Below the pieces are notes generated by a model, which ran no database searches, was not told the origin of the DNA, and saw nothing but the letters and a program-made list of their open reading frames with translations. DNA of 64,000 nt from Phylloscopus collybita (Eukaryota > Chordata > Aves > Passeriformes > Phylloscopidae). Positions 1 through 11,721 of the stretch are shown one piece after another. The stretch's first letter is position 1; each line of letters begins with the position of its first letter. The DNA is taken from positions 30,894,001 through 30,958,000 of the forward strand of contig JAJNNQ010000026.1 in the NCBI GenBank assembly GCA_027886175.1, written 5' to 3'. The translations under genes were made by a program, and so were the position numbers.

Positions 1-2305
1 TGGGAGTGCTTGGGAGTTGCCCGAGTAGTTTTACTTGCTGAGGGGAGGAGACACCTGTCTCTAACTGTCTGCAGTCTGCAGAGCTGGCAAAGGCATTTTT
101 ATTTTTTTTTCTTAAGATATTGTGTCACTTCCCCTAAAAAGATATAGCTTCTCCATTGATATGTTTCACATACCATTTTGACATGTATTACAGTTTATTT
201 TATACAACTATAGCATTATCCATGGGAAGAAATTCATAGGCATGGTAGACATGTGAATGACACTGAAGTACAAATTCCGTCATTATGTTAGACATGTGGC
301 TGGCAGGATTTCAACAGATGGAATTAAATGATTAGCATAACGAAATAGCAGTTTTTAACTACACAAGGTGGTGTAAAGACCAAGTCCTGCTGTGTTATTA
401 GTCTTTGATGTTTATTCATTCATGTTTAAGTAGTTTCCTTCTGTGCAAAGTAGCCTTCAGTACAGTAAGAATGTTCCTGCTAGAATATGCACTTGTTACT
501 GCTACTATGGCATTTTCTTTGACATAGATCATCACTGGCAATGCTATGAAACATTTTTTTCAAGAAAATGGAAACAACAACAGAAACAAACAAATATGGA
601 AGTATTGCTGAAATTTTAACATTGCTGATTTCCACATTTTCTTCAAAGTGTATGGTCAATTTCATTAAAAATTTGTGTGAGATCATTTGCACTATGTGGG
701 CTCATATGGAGTTTTGCAAGCTGCATTTTGTCTTGTCACAAGTTATTCCCACTTTTAAAAATTGTGCAGTTCAAATTATGTTCATTGTTATCCCCATCTT
801 TTTGATACCACTATGCAGCACTCCTTTCAGGACTCACAGCAACATTTTAGCTGTTCTCCCTTTTAATTTACATGGTTATCAAGTAAACCTGCAACCACAA
901 CCACTTTGGTATCCAGCAGTCACAGTAGTAGATAGAATAGCACCACCAAAAGCTCAATAGAATCTTCTTGCTATTTCATTTTTAAGAAGCTAATCTATTC
1001 ACTAAGAACCCTTTGGAGGATCATTCAGTTATGAACTTCTCAGGTCACATAATCATCACAGTTCTTTGTTTAAATATTTAATAAATCCCTTAGAAGAAAA
1101 ATGAACCACATAGATTCTAAGCATAGATCAGTCACAGTAAATATGTAAGTGTTCTTACCTCTTGTGTTGATGCTGACCCAAGCTAAGCTTGTTCGTGAAT
1201 TAAATGGATCTGTACTTGACCAAAGATTTATCTCTGATTGATAAAAACATTAATTTCTCTGCAAATTAACAGTTATGTAACATATTTCAAATAATAAGAG
1301 AAAAATATATATTTGATGCAACTCTGGAATTAATATCGCTGCACTTTTAAAAACTTTATTAATAAATAGCAATATGTTCATTGTGGGAGCAGGAAATGAA
1401 TCACAGTGTCATTAACTGTGCATGAGTGCATGTTCTTGATCAGTTTGAAAATGATGCAATAAATAGGTACATTATTACTTACCTTTAACTGGTTGCTGAA
1501 GGATATCTTCTTTGTTTTCTGGTAATTCATTTCATAGTAACACAGGGTGGTTTTCAACAGAAGCACTTGGTGTCAGCGGTTCTATTTATGGCCCCTCCAC
1601 TGAACAGGTTTGAGCTCTAGTTTCTTCCCAACTCCTTGGAGTATTAGAAAAACACTAGAAAACATAATATATTTGTAGAAAAGAGAAACAGAAAAAAAAA
1701 TGTTTTCCCTTTCTAAAGACATGTTTTTATGTGTTAATATGTATTTTTAAAATTAAATGTTAAATATTTCCTTTCATTATAAATTGTCCTGAGATATGGT
1801 AGTGCCCTAAACCAAAAGTGAGGGATTTTTTAGTGTCAATTAAGAGAACGTTAGTTCTTATGTTTTGCTGACTAAAAAAGATCAGCTAGTTCAGTCCCAG
1901 TTCCTCTCCAATTTAAGCTCTTATAAAAATCATTTGCCTCTGCGGAATATAAAAGCCAAAGAAGTCATTAGTTATTAAGGATAACATTTATGAGTACAAA
2001 GAAACCTTTAAAACACTGGATTAAGCTGTAAGGCCAGAAAAGCTGTTGAAGTACCTGGAGTATTTTTCCAGTGTTTTTATATTTACAAGCATTGTATTGA
2101 GGCAAATATCATACTATTGGGTTCCACTGAACAAATTATACAAGTAGCAATGAGAAAAACTACAACTTACCTTCATCCTTTTCGTTTCAATTTCTGAAAA
2201 ACAGAAATCTTGGGGAAGAGGACAGATGCATTTAATTTCAGGTTCTGTCTTTGAATAATTCTTTCTTTCTCATTGATCAAATTATTCAGTTACTCCTTTT
2301 GCACC

Positions 2306-2371
2306 TTGGTGAATACCACCCTGTATCAGGTAAAGGATTTTTTTTACCTGATACAAAGAGGTAGTCACCAA
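2306..2371. repeat. Imperfect inverted repeat, stem-loop
   Basis: Two 29-base arms (2306-2334 and 2343-2371) are reverse complements at 25 of 29 positions and are separated by 8 bases. The inner 13 pairs, TGTATCAGGTAAA with its complement, are perfect if one base outside the inner 12 is included. The outer TTGGTGA pairs with TCACCAA. This could fold as a 66-nt hairpin of microRNA-precursor size, or be the remains of a small foldback transposon. No family was recognised. Confidence 0.7.
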
Positions 2372-4247
2372 AGAAATGTGAAAGAACAGCTTAATGTCTA
2401 ATATTAAAAGTGAGGAGATGTTGGTCCTAATATATTAAAAGCAGATATTCCTTGGAAGACTGAGCTTAAATTGTTAAATTTAAGATTAAAATGTTAAATT
2501 CATAGTCTAGGCTAAATAAATCACAAAGTCAATATATTTTAATTTTACTTTATATTTCACATTTATTTCATCTGTTTCATAAATCTAGTGGCTGCTTTTA
2601 TTATCTTCATATATTTAAAGACAAAATAACTCTGTTATTTTGTATCTGGATAATAGTTGTACTTCTTCCAAATTCACATTATATTAATTACAGAATAAAT
2701 AATATTTTCCTTCATAAATCTTTGAAATTAGCATAGTTCCTTGCTTGAAATTAATTATGACTATCCATTTGCTGTTAATGTAGGGTGATATTTCTGCAGT
2801 CAAACCACATTTCTAAGTCAAAGAAGACATACATGTCACGGCCTACCACTGATTGACAACCCATCTTTTCAGTTAACTTGAGCATTTGAATGTTGGAGAG
2901 ATATCTCTCTATAGTTTTTCTCCTGCATTACTGTAGATCTTCTAGATGCTTGGTCTTCTGTAAATTTGTATGTATAAGAGTGGTTTTCACAGACTTTTCT
3001 CCCCTAATGCAGATCAAGTGAATAATTACTTTTTGTCTTTGCTCTAGATTTTCAGAATAGTTGAGCATCTTAAGCCCAGGCTTTTTTTACAAGGAATATG
3101 AATGATACAAACAGCTCCAGTGTTAAAAGCTTGCTTTATTTCCTCTATTTAAGGATCACTTGGAAGTACCACCATAGGAATTTAAGCTGATTTCTTTCTA
3201 TTTTTTTTCTTATCTTTTCTCTATTTTTTCTCCACAATTTTTCATTTGAAGCCTTTTTTAGCCTCACACATGTAGTACCATCACTTTCATTGTTAAGGCC
3301 ATCTCATTAGATAACTCTGGAGTATCTTTCTCTCAGAATTGCTCATTTTCTGTAGAATTTTTCAGTTTATTAACTCCTAACTCCTATTTAAATACCTTTC
3401 CTGACCCTTAATTGAACTATGTTTCACCTTAACATCATTAAATCTACCCCAGTATTGTGTGTGTGTATGTGATGGAAAGTGGGAACTGACTTGCAACTGC
3501 TTACTTGCAATGTTTTACTGATGACAATAGAATGCTTAAAAGTATATTTAGAGCTACAATCAAAATTTAAAATCAGTTGCTGTAGAGATTAAATTATCTA
3601 GAGATATAAAATCTATGTTTAATATTGGGAACATCTCTACACAATTCAGAGTTTAAGTCTTATGTGTTGCAGTTCTGGATGTTACTTACTCATGCTTTCT
3701 TCAGGTAGCTCTTAAAGTTCTTGCTTTAGCACAAGTATGGTATAGTTGATGAAGATGTCGAGTACCATATATTAGGACTTATCTAGACATAGACTATAAT
3801 TTGGGGTTTTTTATTGAAGTCCAGGATACAAAGAATTAAAATACATATATTAGTGTTTGATATTTAAGCTTTAAAGTTGTCACGTGGGACTATGCAAAAC
3901 TAACTTTTCTATCTGAGAGAGAAAATACTTTCCTATACAGACCAACCAGTTCTTTAGAAATGTGTCATTTTTATTGTTCTAATGTTACCTTTTTCTCAGT
4001 TTATTTCCTATTTTTCATGTTTCATTAGTTTCTTCATCAAAAATATTCACCTCTTTGTGTGACTTTTTGTGTGCCACTGCTGTTACCCACTGACTGACAT
4101 GCCTCAGTGTCTTGAAAAATTATTTCATATATTGTAAGATTTTTTTCTGGATCATTGTATTCTTGATAATACAGAATGCTGGCATCAGCTCCACTAAATC
4201 CTGGAAAAAAGCAATGTATCCAGGTAATTTTATATTTGAAATACCGT

Positions 4248-4275
4248 AAAAAAAAAAAAAAAAAAAAAAAAAAAA
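4248..4275 (+). repeat. Poly(A) run, A28
   Basis: Uninterrupted run of 28 adenines. No retroposon body was recognised upstream, so it may be a simple mononucleotide repeat rather than a poly(A) tail. Confidence 0.95.
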
Positions 4276-4662
4276 GATAATCAAATGACAGTTCTGTTTC
4301 AGAAATGGGAAGAAATATTAACAATAAAGACTATTTCTTTAGAAACAGTAATCAGCAATAGAGAGATGTTTAGTCATGGAACAAGCTAATACCATACAGT
4401 GTGTAAAATCTGATGACTGAGAAAATCAGTGAGCTGACCAGTTAGATTTATCTCTGACTGATTCTGACTGGCTCTATCTCACTCATTAGCAAAAAATTAA
4501 ATTAGTATCATCTACCAGGTGCAAATTACTAAAGGCTGATGGACACATTTTCAAGGATATCTTTTCTGCCATTTATTTTACATACCTCTATGCATCATAG
4601 TAAATTTAAATGAAAAAGCAGTCCATTGAAAATTAATTAGTGATTACTGGAGAAGAATACTT

Positions 4663-5189
4663 TGTTGTAACTTCTGCCTGTTAGCCCCAGCAGGCAGCTG
4701 AACATCATGCAGTGGTTCTCAGGGTTGGGATGGTGAGAGAAACAGAAGGGTAGAACAGTGAAAACTTGTGGGTTGAGATAAAGACTGTTTAATGGGGAAA
4801 ACAAAGCTGCACACAAAAAAAAGCAAAAAAAGAAATTAATTCACCACTTCCCATGGGCAGGCAGGTATTCAGCCATATCCAGGAAAGCAGGGATTGGTGA
4901 CATGTAACGATGACATGGGAAGACTAACACCATCACTCCAAATATCCTTCTCTTCCTCTTTGCATAGCTGTCATTGCGGAGCATGGCATCATACGGTACA
5001 GGATGTCCCTTTGGGGCAGCGGTCCCAGCTGTGTCCTCTCCCAGCTACTTGTGCATCCTCAGCCTGTGCCCTGGTGGGATGGTTGGAGGAACAGAAAAGG
5101 CCCTGAGGCTATGCAAGCTGCTTAGCAGTAATCAAAAATGTAGCACCATAACAGCTACTAGAAAGTAAATTAACAAAGCCAAACCAGCA
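4663..5189 (-). mobile_element. ERVK-like solo LTR, degraded, antisense
   Basis: Read on the minus strand, this resembles the common avian ERVK-type LTR. It begins TGCTGGTTTGGC near 5189, carries AATAAA-like material in the TTAAACAGTC region (reverse complement of about 4770-4800), and ends with GCTGCCTGCTGGGG near 4685. Body landmarks such as CACTTCCCATGGGCAGGCAG, the ATCACTCCAAATATCC segment and the GCATGGCATCATACGGTA segment occur in the expected order. No matching 6-bp target duplication is visible, so the copy looks old and the left boundary is approximate. Family assignment is from remembered consensus features, not a search. Confidence 0.72.
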
Positions 5190-5404
5190 GTTGTCTATAC
5201 AAACTCCAACAAAGTTTTGAATCTGTGTGTAGCCATTTTTACTGCATTTCTGACTTACTAGAGTATTAATTCCTAGCTCTGAAAAGTCTGTCAAATGGAA
5301 TTGGCAGGCTCTTGCTTTAAATTGTGTTTTCATTGTATCTTTATGTCACTTGTCTCCCTAGACTATCCTCAAAACGGAGTCACTTAAATCTAGTTACTGT
5401 ACAC

Positions 5405-5409
5405 TTTCT
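5405..5409. repeat. Target-site duplication TTTCT, left copy
   Basis: TTTCT directly precedes the LTR 5' TG. The same five bases follow its CA end at 6446-6450. Confidence 0.8.
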
Positions 5410-6445
5410 TGTAGCAGGTTGACTCTGGCTGGATTCCAGATACCCGCCAAAGCTTCTCTATCACTCCCCTCCAAAAATGGACAGGGGAGGTAAAAAAACC
5501 CCAAGAGTTCAAAAGTTGAGATAACAACTGGGAGACCATCACCAAATACCATCATGGGCAAACCAGACTCAAATTAGAGATATTAGTTAAATTTATTACC
5601 AACAAAATCAGAGCAGGGTAATGAGAAGTAAAATAAAACCTTAAAAACATCTTCCCTGCTTCTTCTCCCCCTCCCAGCCCTACCGCCTTCCCTGGTGGTG
5701 CCAGCAGACAGGGAATAGGGGTTATGGTCAGTTCATCACAAGTTTTTTCTGCGGCTGATCAGAGAGGAGTCCTCCCCCAGCTCCAATATTGGGTCCTAAC
5801 CATGGAACACAGTTCTCCATGAACTTCTCCAATGTGAGTCCATCTCACGGGCAACAGTTCTCCACAAACTGATGCAGTGTGGGTCACTCTTCTATGGGGT
5901 GCAGTCCTTCAAGGACAGACAACTCCAGTGTGGACTCCTCTCTTCACAGGCCTGCAGGTCCCTGTCAAGGCCCTGCTCCAGCACAGGCCTCCCATGGGGT
6001 CACAGCCTCCTCTCAAGCATCTACCTGCTCCAGTGAGGGTCCCCTCCCTGGGATGCAGGTGGATCACTGTATCCCTCTATGGCCCTCCATGGGCTGCAGG
6101 GGCACAGCTGCCTCACCATGGGCTGCACCATGGGCTGCAGGGGAATCTCAGCTCTGGCACCTGGAGCACCTCCTGCCCCTCCTTCTGCACTGACATTGGT
6201 GTCTGCAGAGCTGTTCCTCCCACATGTTCCCACCCCGCTCTTCTCTAGCCACAATTACATCTGAGCAATAACTTCTTATTAAATATTTCTCATCATTTCT
6301 AATTGGCCAGCCTTGGCCAACAGCAGCCTTGGAGCTGCCTGGGATTGCCTCTCCCAGTCATGGAGAAAGGTTTTGGCAGCTATTCACAGAAACCACCCCT
6401 GTAATCTCCATGGCTAAGAAAACCTGCTCATACAAACTCAATACA
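5410..6445 (-). mobile_element. ERVL-type solo LTR, complete, antisense
   Basis: A 1036-bp element bounded by TGTAGCAGGTTGAC and CTCAATACA and flanked by a perfect 5-bp duplication, TTTCT. Read on the minus strand it starts TGTATTGAGTTTG. It includes GGCCAATTAGAAATGATGAG and an ATTTAATAAG segment, and ends AACCTGCTACA. This matches the widespread avian ERVL LTR type. A 5-bp duplication is typical of ERVL integration. No internal retroviral genes accompany it, so it is a solo LTR from recombination. The open frames at 5877-6264 lie within the LTR and are not genes. Confidence 0.86.
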
Positions 6446-6450
6446 TTTCT
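6446..6450. repeat. Target-site duplication TTTCT, right copy
   Basis: Identical to 5405-5409 and immediately outside the ACA end of the LTR. Confidence 0.8.
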
Positions 6451-9400
6451 ATATAGTTTTACATTACACACTGTAGTGCCATCCATTTTTGTCTGCGTTT
6501 CTGAAGATACTTGCAAAAAAAGTATTTGTCTTCACAAAAAAATCCATGGGTCACCTCTGGTGTCTATATAGGCATAGAGACCTGGACCCTAGAGGCTTAA
6601 CTTAATAACTTCATGTGCACTTATATAGTGACAAAATGTAAACTAAGAGACCTAACTTCAAGTACATATGAATATTTTGCAAAGGGTAGAGATACAGCAT
6701 CTCTACCTTTTTGTCAGGCTTGATAGAGCAGCACTTCATAATGCTCAGCTTATAAATTACTTAATGTAACTACAAGTTTACAGCCTAACAATTGCCATTA
6801 GTTTGTAATCATAAAATGGTCAAGTGAGCAGTAATTCTCAGAGCACCTTTATCCCATATCCTTATGATACATGAAATGCCTTTAGCAGGACTCATACATT
6901 TTTATGCACAGTAAATGAGAGTTGTGTCCCTATGTCTGACTCTAATGGAAATTTGCAGTCTCAGATGTCAACATAAATCTTTCTGAGAGCTGTACACACC
7001 ATTCAGAAACTCAGTAGCAGCTGTTTTGGTCTTCTTCTGAGGTTATGCATTTTTTACCTCTGTGTTGTTGTACAACTGCCAGCAGTGATTTATTATTTTT
7101 AATACATCTATATACACACACAATTTAAAAAAAAATATTTTATAAACTTCACTGAACTTCTCTGATCCCATTTGTCCTCCCTTTTTCAGGATAAAAGCCA
7201 AATTCATTGATCTTACCATTTTTCATCATCCATGTTCATACCAGATGTTCATAAAAAGATACCCGTATAGGTCTACAGACAAAACAGTATAGATGTTGTC
7301 AAGAATACTAAAAGAATATTAGTCATTATTGCCTTTTTCTCTTGAGTCTCTGTGATTAGTCTGCAAAGAATTCTGTTAAATAGAACTCCATTAAACTCAC
7401 TAAACATGAGTACAAATTGATAACTTCAAGAAACATGTCACAGACAAAATACTTTGAACATAGCATATTTTTTTTCTCTAAAAAGCTCACTAACTAATGT
7501 ATATTTTGAAAAAATAAACCCTGAAATTTGTCATTGGAGATGGAAGATATATACTGTGTATATACTATGCAGTAAAAACATATACTAACTGTAACCCTTT
7601 CTAGATATCTGAAAATATAATTTAAGTCTATTTGGTATTTTGAGGGGAAAGATTTCCTTTGGAGAAAACACTGATTAAAAAATCTTGAGCATCCCTAGTA
7701 TACATTTTAAGTTAAAACAACAGTGTAAGACAAAGAAATTTTTGTAATTAAGCATGTTTTAGATTTACTTCTTCCTAACTTGGAACCTTTGACTTTTGAA
7801 ATGTATCAATTTTAAAGATACTTTTAGAATAAAGTTACTTATTAGAATATTTTCAATGTGTGCCTATATCTGCACACAGATAATACAGAGCTATTTAGAA
7901 ATGTAGAATTATTTTTTTCAAACTAAAATCTGCTACAGGGTACAGAGTATCATCTGCTACAGTGTGTGTATATATATACACACACATACAGCATTAGTAG
8001 CAGATAAACATTTTTTTTGTTTTGTTTCCCCTTTCAGTTCTCTGAGTACTTATATTCACCTCCATTCCTGTATTGTCTTGAAATGTGAAGCATTAAAGAT
8101 GCACCAACATAAAGTGCACTCATTTTCCCCTTGCTGTGCTGCCAGGATTCTGATTTGCAAATTATCAGATACATCTTCTTTCTCGTCAGAATGTCTTTTA
8201 CTTTATTATGTACTGCAGAACCATCTGTCACACTGACAGTATTAATATGTGCTGTTTCTATTAGATAGTCTCCATTGTTTAAAGTGAGTGATTTTTTTTG
8301 CTTAAACTAAAATTTTGTAGCAAAACTGGAGTGTGGAGATGTGTGATTTTGCTTCCATTATCTTTTTCTTCCTGTTGCTTGTTGTTTACAATTCACATGA
8401 CAAACATTTTAGCTTCACTCTGAAACGATGCCCTACTTTACTTGTGGACCATATATTATAAAAGCTGGAGTTGTGCTACATTTAAATGAACCACACAGGC
8501 CTACAGCAAAGCTCAGTGAAGGATTTGTTTTCCCCCTGCTATAATAATGTGCCATTTGAATTATCCCCACAGAAATGGTACATATTGCCTCAAGTATTAC
8601 AGCTTAATCCTACTTCTATACAAGTCAGTGCTTACTTTCCCATTCACTTAGCAGGGCATAGTCAACAAGACTTACATTGTAAATGTGACCATATAAAGTT
8701 TCCTATTTGACAGTCTAATCTTCAGAGATAAATTTACTTATGTATAGTATAAGACATTTATAGTAAGATAATCTTTACTATCAGGATCATTTTACATACA
8801 GAAATAAATCAAGGGTTTACTGCTAGCCTGTCCTTCCAGTTGCTATGGTTCTTAACTATTTTTTCTTTTGCTTTCCAACAGACAGAACTCAGATTTATTA
8901 TATATTTAAGGTTAATATTTTACTTGTATGAAATGGATAGCTAGTAACTGCTACATCTTTTGAAGAGGCCTCATTTTTGAAGCTTAATTATTTTGAAATA
9001 CTTTTCAGTCTTTTCATAGCATATCAGTGGTTGAGTCTCTCCCTAGGTATGTGTTAGTTATTTTCAACTATTTTTTGTTCAGATATTGTCCTAAATTATT
9101 CTCTAATGAGATTAAGACCAGGTATAAGTCTAGTGGCAGTTGTAAAAATCATCCTCTCATATTACTACTTGGGGAGCAGATCTTAATTAAGTCTCATGAA
9201 AATTGTTTTAACTTTGTCTATTTTCCATAAAATAATCAGACAGCTACCAGTCTATATGGATGTCAATGCAAAGCTATTTAACATAATAATGTTGCTACAG
9301 ATGACAGTCTCTATTTGCCGCCTTCTTGCAACTTAAACAGAAGGAAGAAAATGGGAAGACAAAACCAAATAAAGAACATATTATACAAGGCATTGAGAGC

Positions 9401-10446
9401 ACAATACCCCCAAAGAGATAGACCATTTTTGCTATAAATCTTTTGGCTTCATAAAAGACAGTGTAAGAATGAGACCTCTGATAGTCTATCCCATAATCAT
9501 TTTTGTTCCTGATCATGTTTGTAATATGCTGTCAGCGCTGTAGCCAGAAATTACTTTGAGTACATGCTGTCTTTGACAAAATCCTGAGCTTCTTGAGTGG
9601 CTCTTTAAAGCTTTGAAATATTTATTCTAGAATTTCTAGTGTGCATATAAAGTAAGCATCTTGTGTGAATTCTTTTTCATGCCTTAAATTACTGAAAAAA
9701 ACCCCATGATCATTGCCCTTAGTAGCATGTTTCTTAGTAAAGATAAAGCTAAGCATTCAAATGATAATCCTATAATTTTTGTTATTTTTATGATTAGTTT
9801 ATAGAGAATGTCACTGAACCAACTGTAGTACCTTCTGGTATTTAGTCTTTATTTGCCTGCTGCTAATCTACTATTGAATGTATCTGTTTTTATGAAAGAA
9901 ACTAATTCCAACAATTGTTTTGGCACAAGTGTTGAGTGAAGCTTGTATACTCAGTGTTAATTCTGGTTGATCCAGTTTCAGCTTCAGACTTTAAACTGGT
10001 ATTCAGCCTATCATATCTACATGACAAATGTGAATGTCATTAATGCTTTATTGGTTTGAATCTCTTTTTCCTGTACATTACCTAAAAAAAAAAAGCCTTA
10101 AAATGGGGATTGCATGTATTCACTCTGATTAAGACTCTGAATGATAGCCTTTCAAAACATAGAGCTTTCAAAGAATAAAATTCATCTTACAGTGCATTTA
10201 CCTCCCTGGGTTAAATTGGAAATGGTAGCAGTTGTATTTTGCCTATAACTTGATTGACATAGCAGCACTGAATGGTTTGGTTTGTTGGGGTTTTCTGCTT
10301 GGGTTTGTTTGTGAGACTTTTTTGGTTTTTTTGTTTTTTTTTATTGTAATAGCTAAAATAGTTGCATTATTTCTTGTAGACTGGGGTTGCAATTTTTACT
10401 ATACAGAACACAGCTTTTTCTCTGTAGTAGTTTCAGAGTAGCTTAG
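6451..10446. other. Non-coding AT-rich stretch
   Basis: No gene or recognisable element. It holds a short alternating TA/CA microsatellite near 7958-7988 and a T/G-rich patch near 10276-10345. The rest looks like unremarkable intronic sequence. Confidence 0.6.
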
Positions 10447-11060
10447 TTTGAAAGGGACCTCTGGAGGTTATATTGTCCAATGGCCCTGTTCCAAGCAGCA
10501 TCACATAGAATTGGTTGCTAGGACCATGTCGACCTATGTTTAGAATTTCTCTATGGATGGAGACTTCACAACTTCTCTGGGCAAGCTGTGCCAGGGCTCA
10601 GTCACTCTCACAGTGAGAAAGTGTTTTCTGATGTTCAGACAGAACCACCTGTGTACAGCTAGTGCCCATTGCCTCTGGTACTGTCACTGGGCACTGCTGA
10701 AAAGAGACTGGGTCTGTCCTCTACATGCTCTCCATTCAGATATTTGTAGACATTGATGAGATCCCCTTCTGAGTCTTCACTTCTCCAGGCTGTACAGTCT
10801 CAGGTCTCTCAGATTCTTCTCACAGGAGAGATGCTCTGGTCCCTTTATCATCTTTGTGGTCCTTTACTGCATTCTCTCCACGAGGTCCATTTCTCTCTTA
10901 CACTGGGGAGCCCAAAACAGTATTCAGAATTTGTTCTCACCAGTGCTGAGCAGAAGGTAAGGATCATCTCCCTTGACATGCTGGCAAAGCTTCTCTTAAT
11001 GCAGCCTGGGATAACATTAATATTTTTGTCAGAAGGGAACCTTTTCTGGCTTATGTTTTC
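10447..11060 (-). mobile_element. CR1 LINE fragment, antisense
   Basis: About 610 bp resembling the 3' part of an avian CR1 retrotransposon in reverse orientation. The element's 3' end lies at the left. Hallmarks on the plus strand are GGGACCTCTGGAGGTTAT, GATGGAGACTTCACAACTTC, CACTGGGCACTGCTGAAAAG, AGATCCCCTTCTGAGTCTTC and CTGGGGAGCCCAAAACAG in the usual order. The copy is diverged and cannot encode protein. The open frames at 10553-11076 are by-products of it. Confidence 0.85.
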
Positions 11061-11549
11061 ACAATTATGTTATTAAGAACAACATTAGGGCAGATTTTGG
11101 AAAATTTTCCATGTATGACCAAAAGTAGGGTGGGATTGTTTTTCGCTCAGACAAGACTCTTTTATTAAACAGTTAAGGTAAATAACTCTGTCTTTAGAAA
11201 ATGAGCTAGATTTGTCATCTATGTATTCTGTCTTAGAAAGGATTTGGTTCTTTACACTGGAGTTGCTTTTCAGTCTTTGGGCTCAGTGGCGCTTGCCACT
11301 AGTCAATAGAAAAAAATAGCCTCAAATAGTTAGTACACACACTCAAGCCAGTGGGAACAATCTGCTCAAGCACCGACGTGGAGGCAGTGTTAAGTTTTCC
11401 ATGGGAATTCAAATAGACTATGCACCTACGTAGTGACCTGACTAAGCAGAACAGTGAATCAAAAGCAGAGTTGTTTCAATTTTCTATATTATTCAATTTA
11501 TCACCATTTCAAAATGACACCATTTTAAGTTACTGACTATATTGAGGAG

Positions 11550-11721
11550 AATTTTTGTTGTGGAGGTTTTTGTTTGTCTGTTTGTTTGTTTTTGTTTTGT
11601 TTTGGGGTTTTTGTAGTTGTTGTTGTTGGTTTTGTGGGTTTTTTGTTTGTTTGTGGGGTTTGGGGGTTTTTTGTGTGTGTGTGATTTTTTTTGTTTGTTG
11701 TTGTTTGGTTGGTTGGTTTTT
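11550..11721 (+). repeat. G/T-rich low-complexity tract
   Basis: About 170 bases almost entirely of G and T, built of GTTT, GTTTT and GGTT units with several runs of three or more G. Such tracts occur several times in this window (near 36831, 48030 and, as the complement, 33784 and 44179). Confidence 0.9.

Larger units (their letters stand above)
1..4662. other. Non-coding AT-rich stretch, presumed intron
   Basis: No gene recognised. The first ~110 bases are richer in G and C and could be the tail of a repeat cut by the window edge. A 130-codon open frame at 568-960 matches no family I recognise. A strong hairpin lies at 2306-2371 and an A28 run at 4248-4275. The rest is AT-rich and featureless by eye. 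Confidence 0.6.

Noticed and set aside
5877..6264. Overlapping open frames of up to 123 codons
   Set aside because: They fall within the ERVL-type LTR at 5410-6445, so they are non-coding.
10553..11076. Two adjacent open frames on the plus strand
   Set aside because: They overlap the antisense CR1 fragment, whose 3' region is not translated on this strand.
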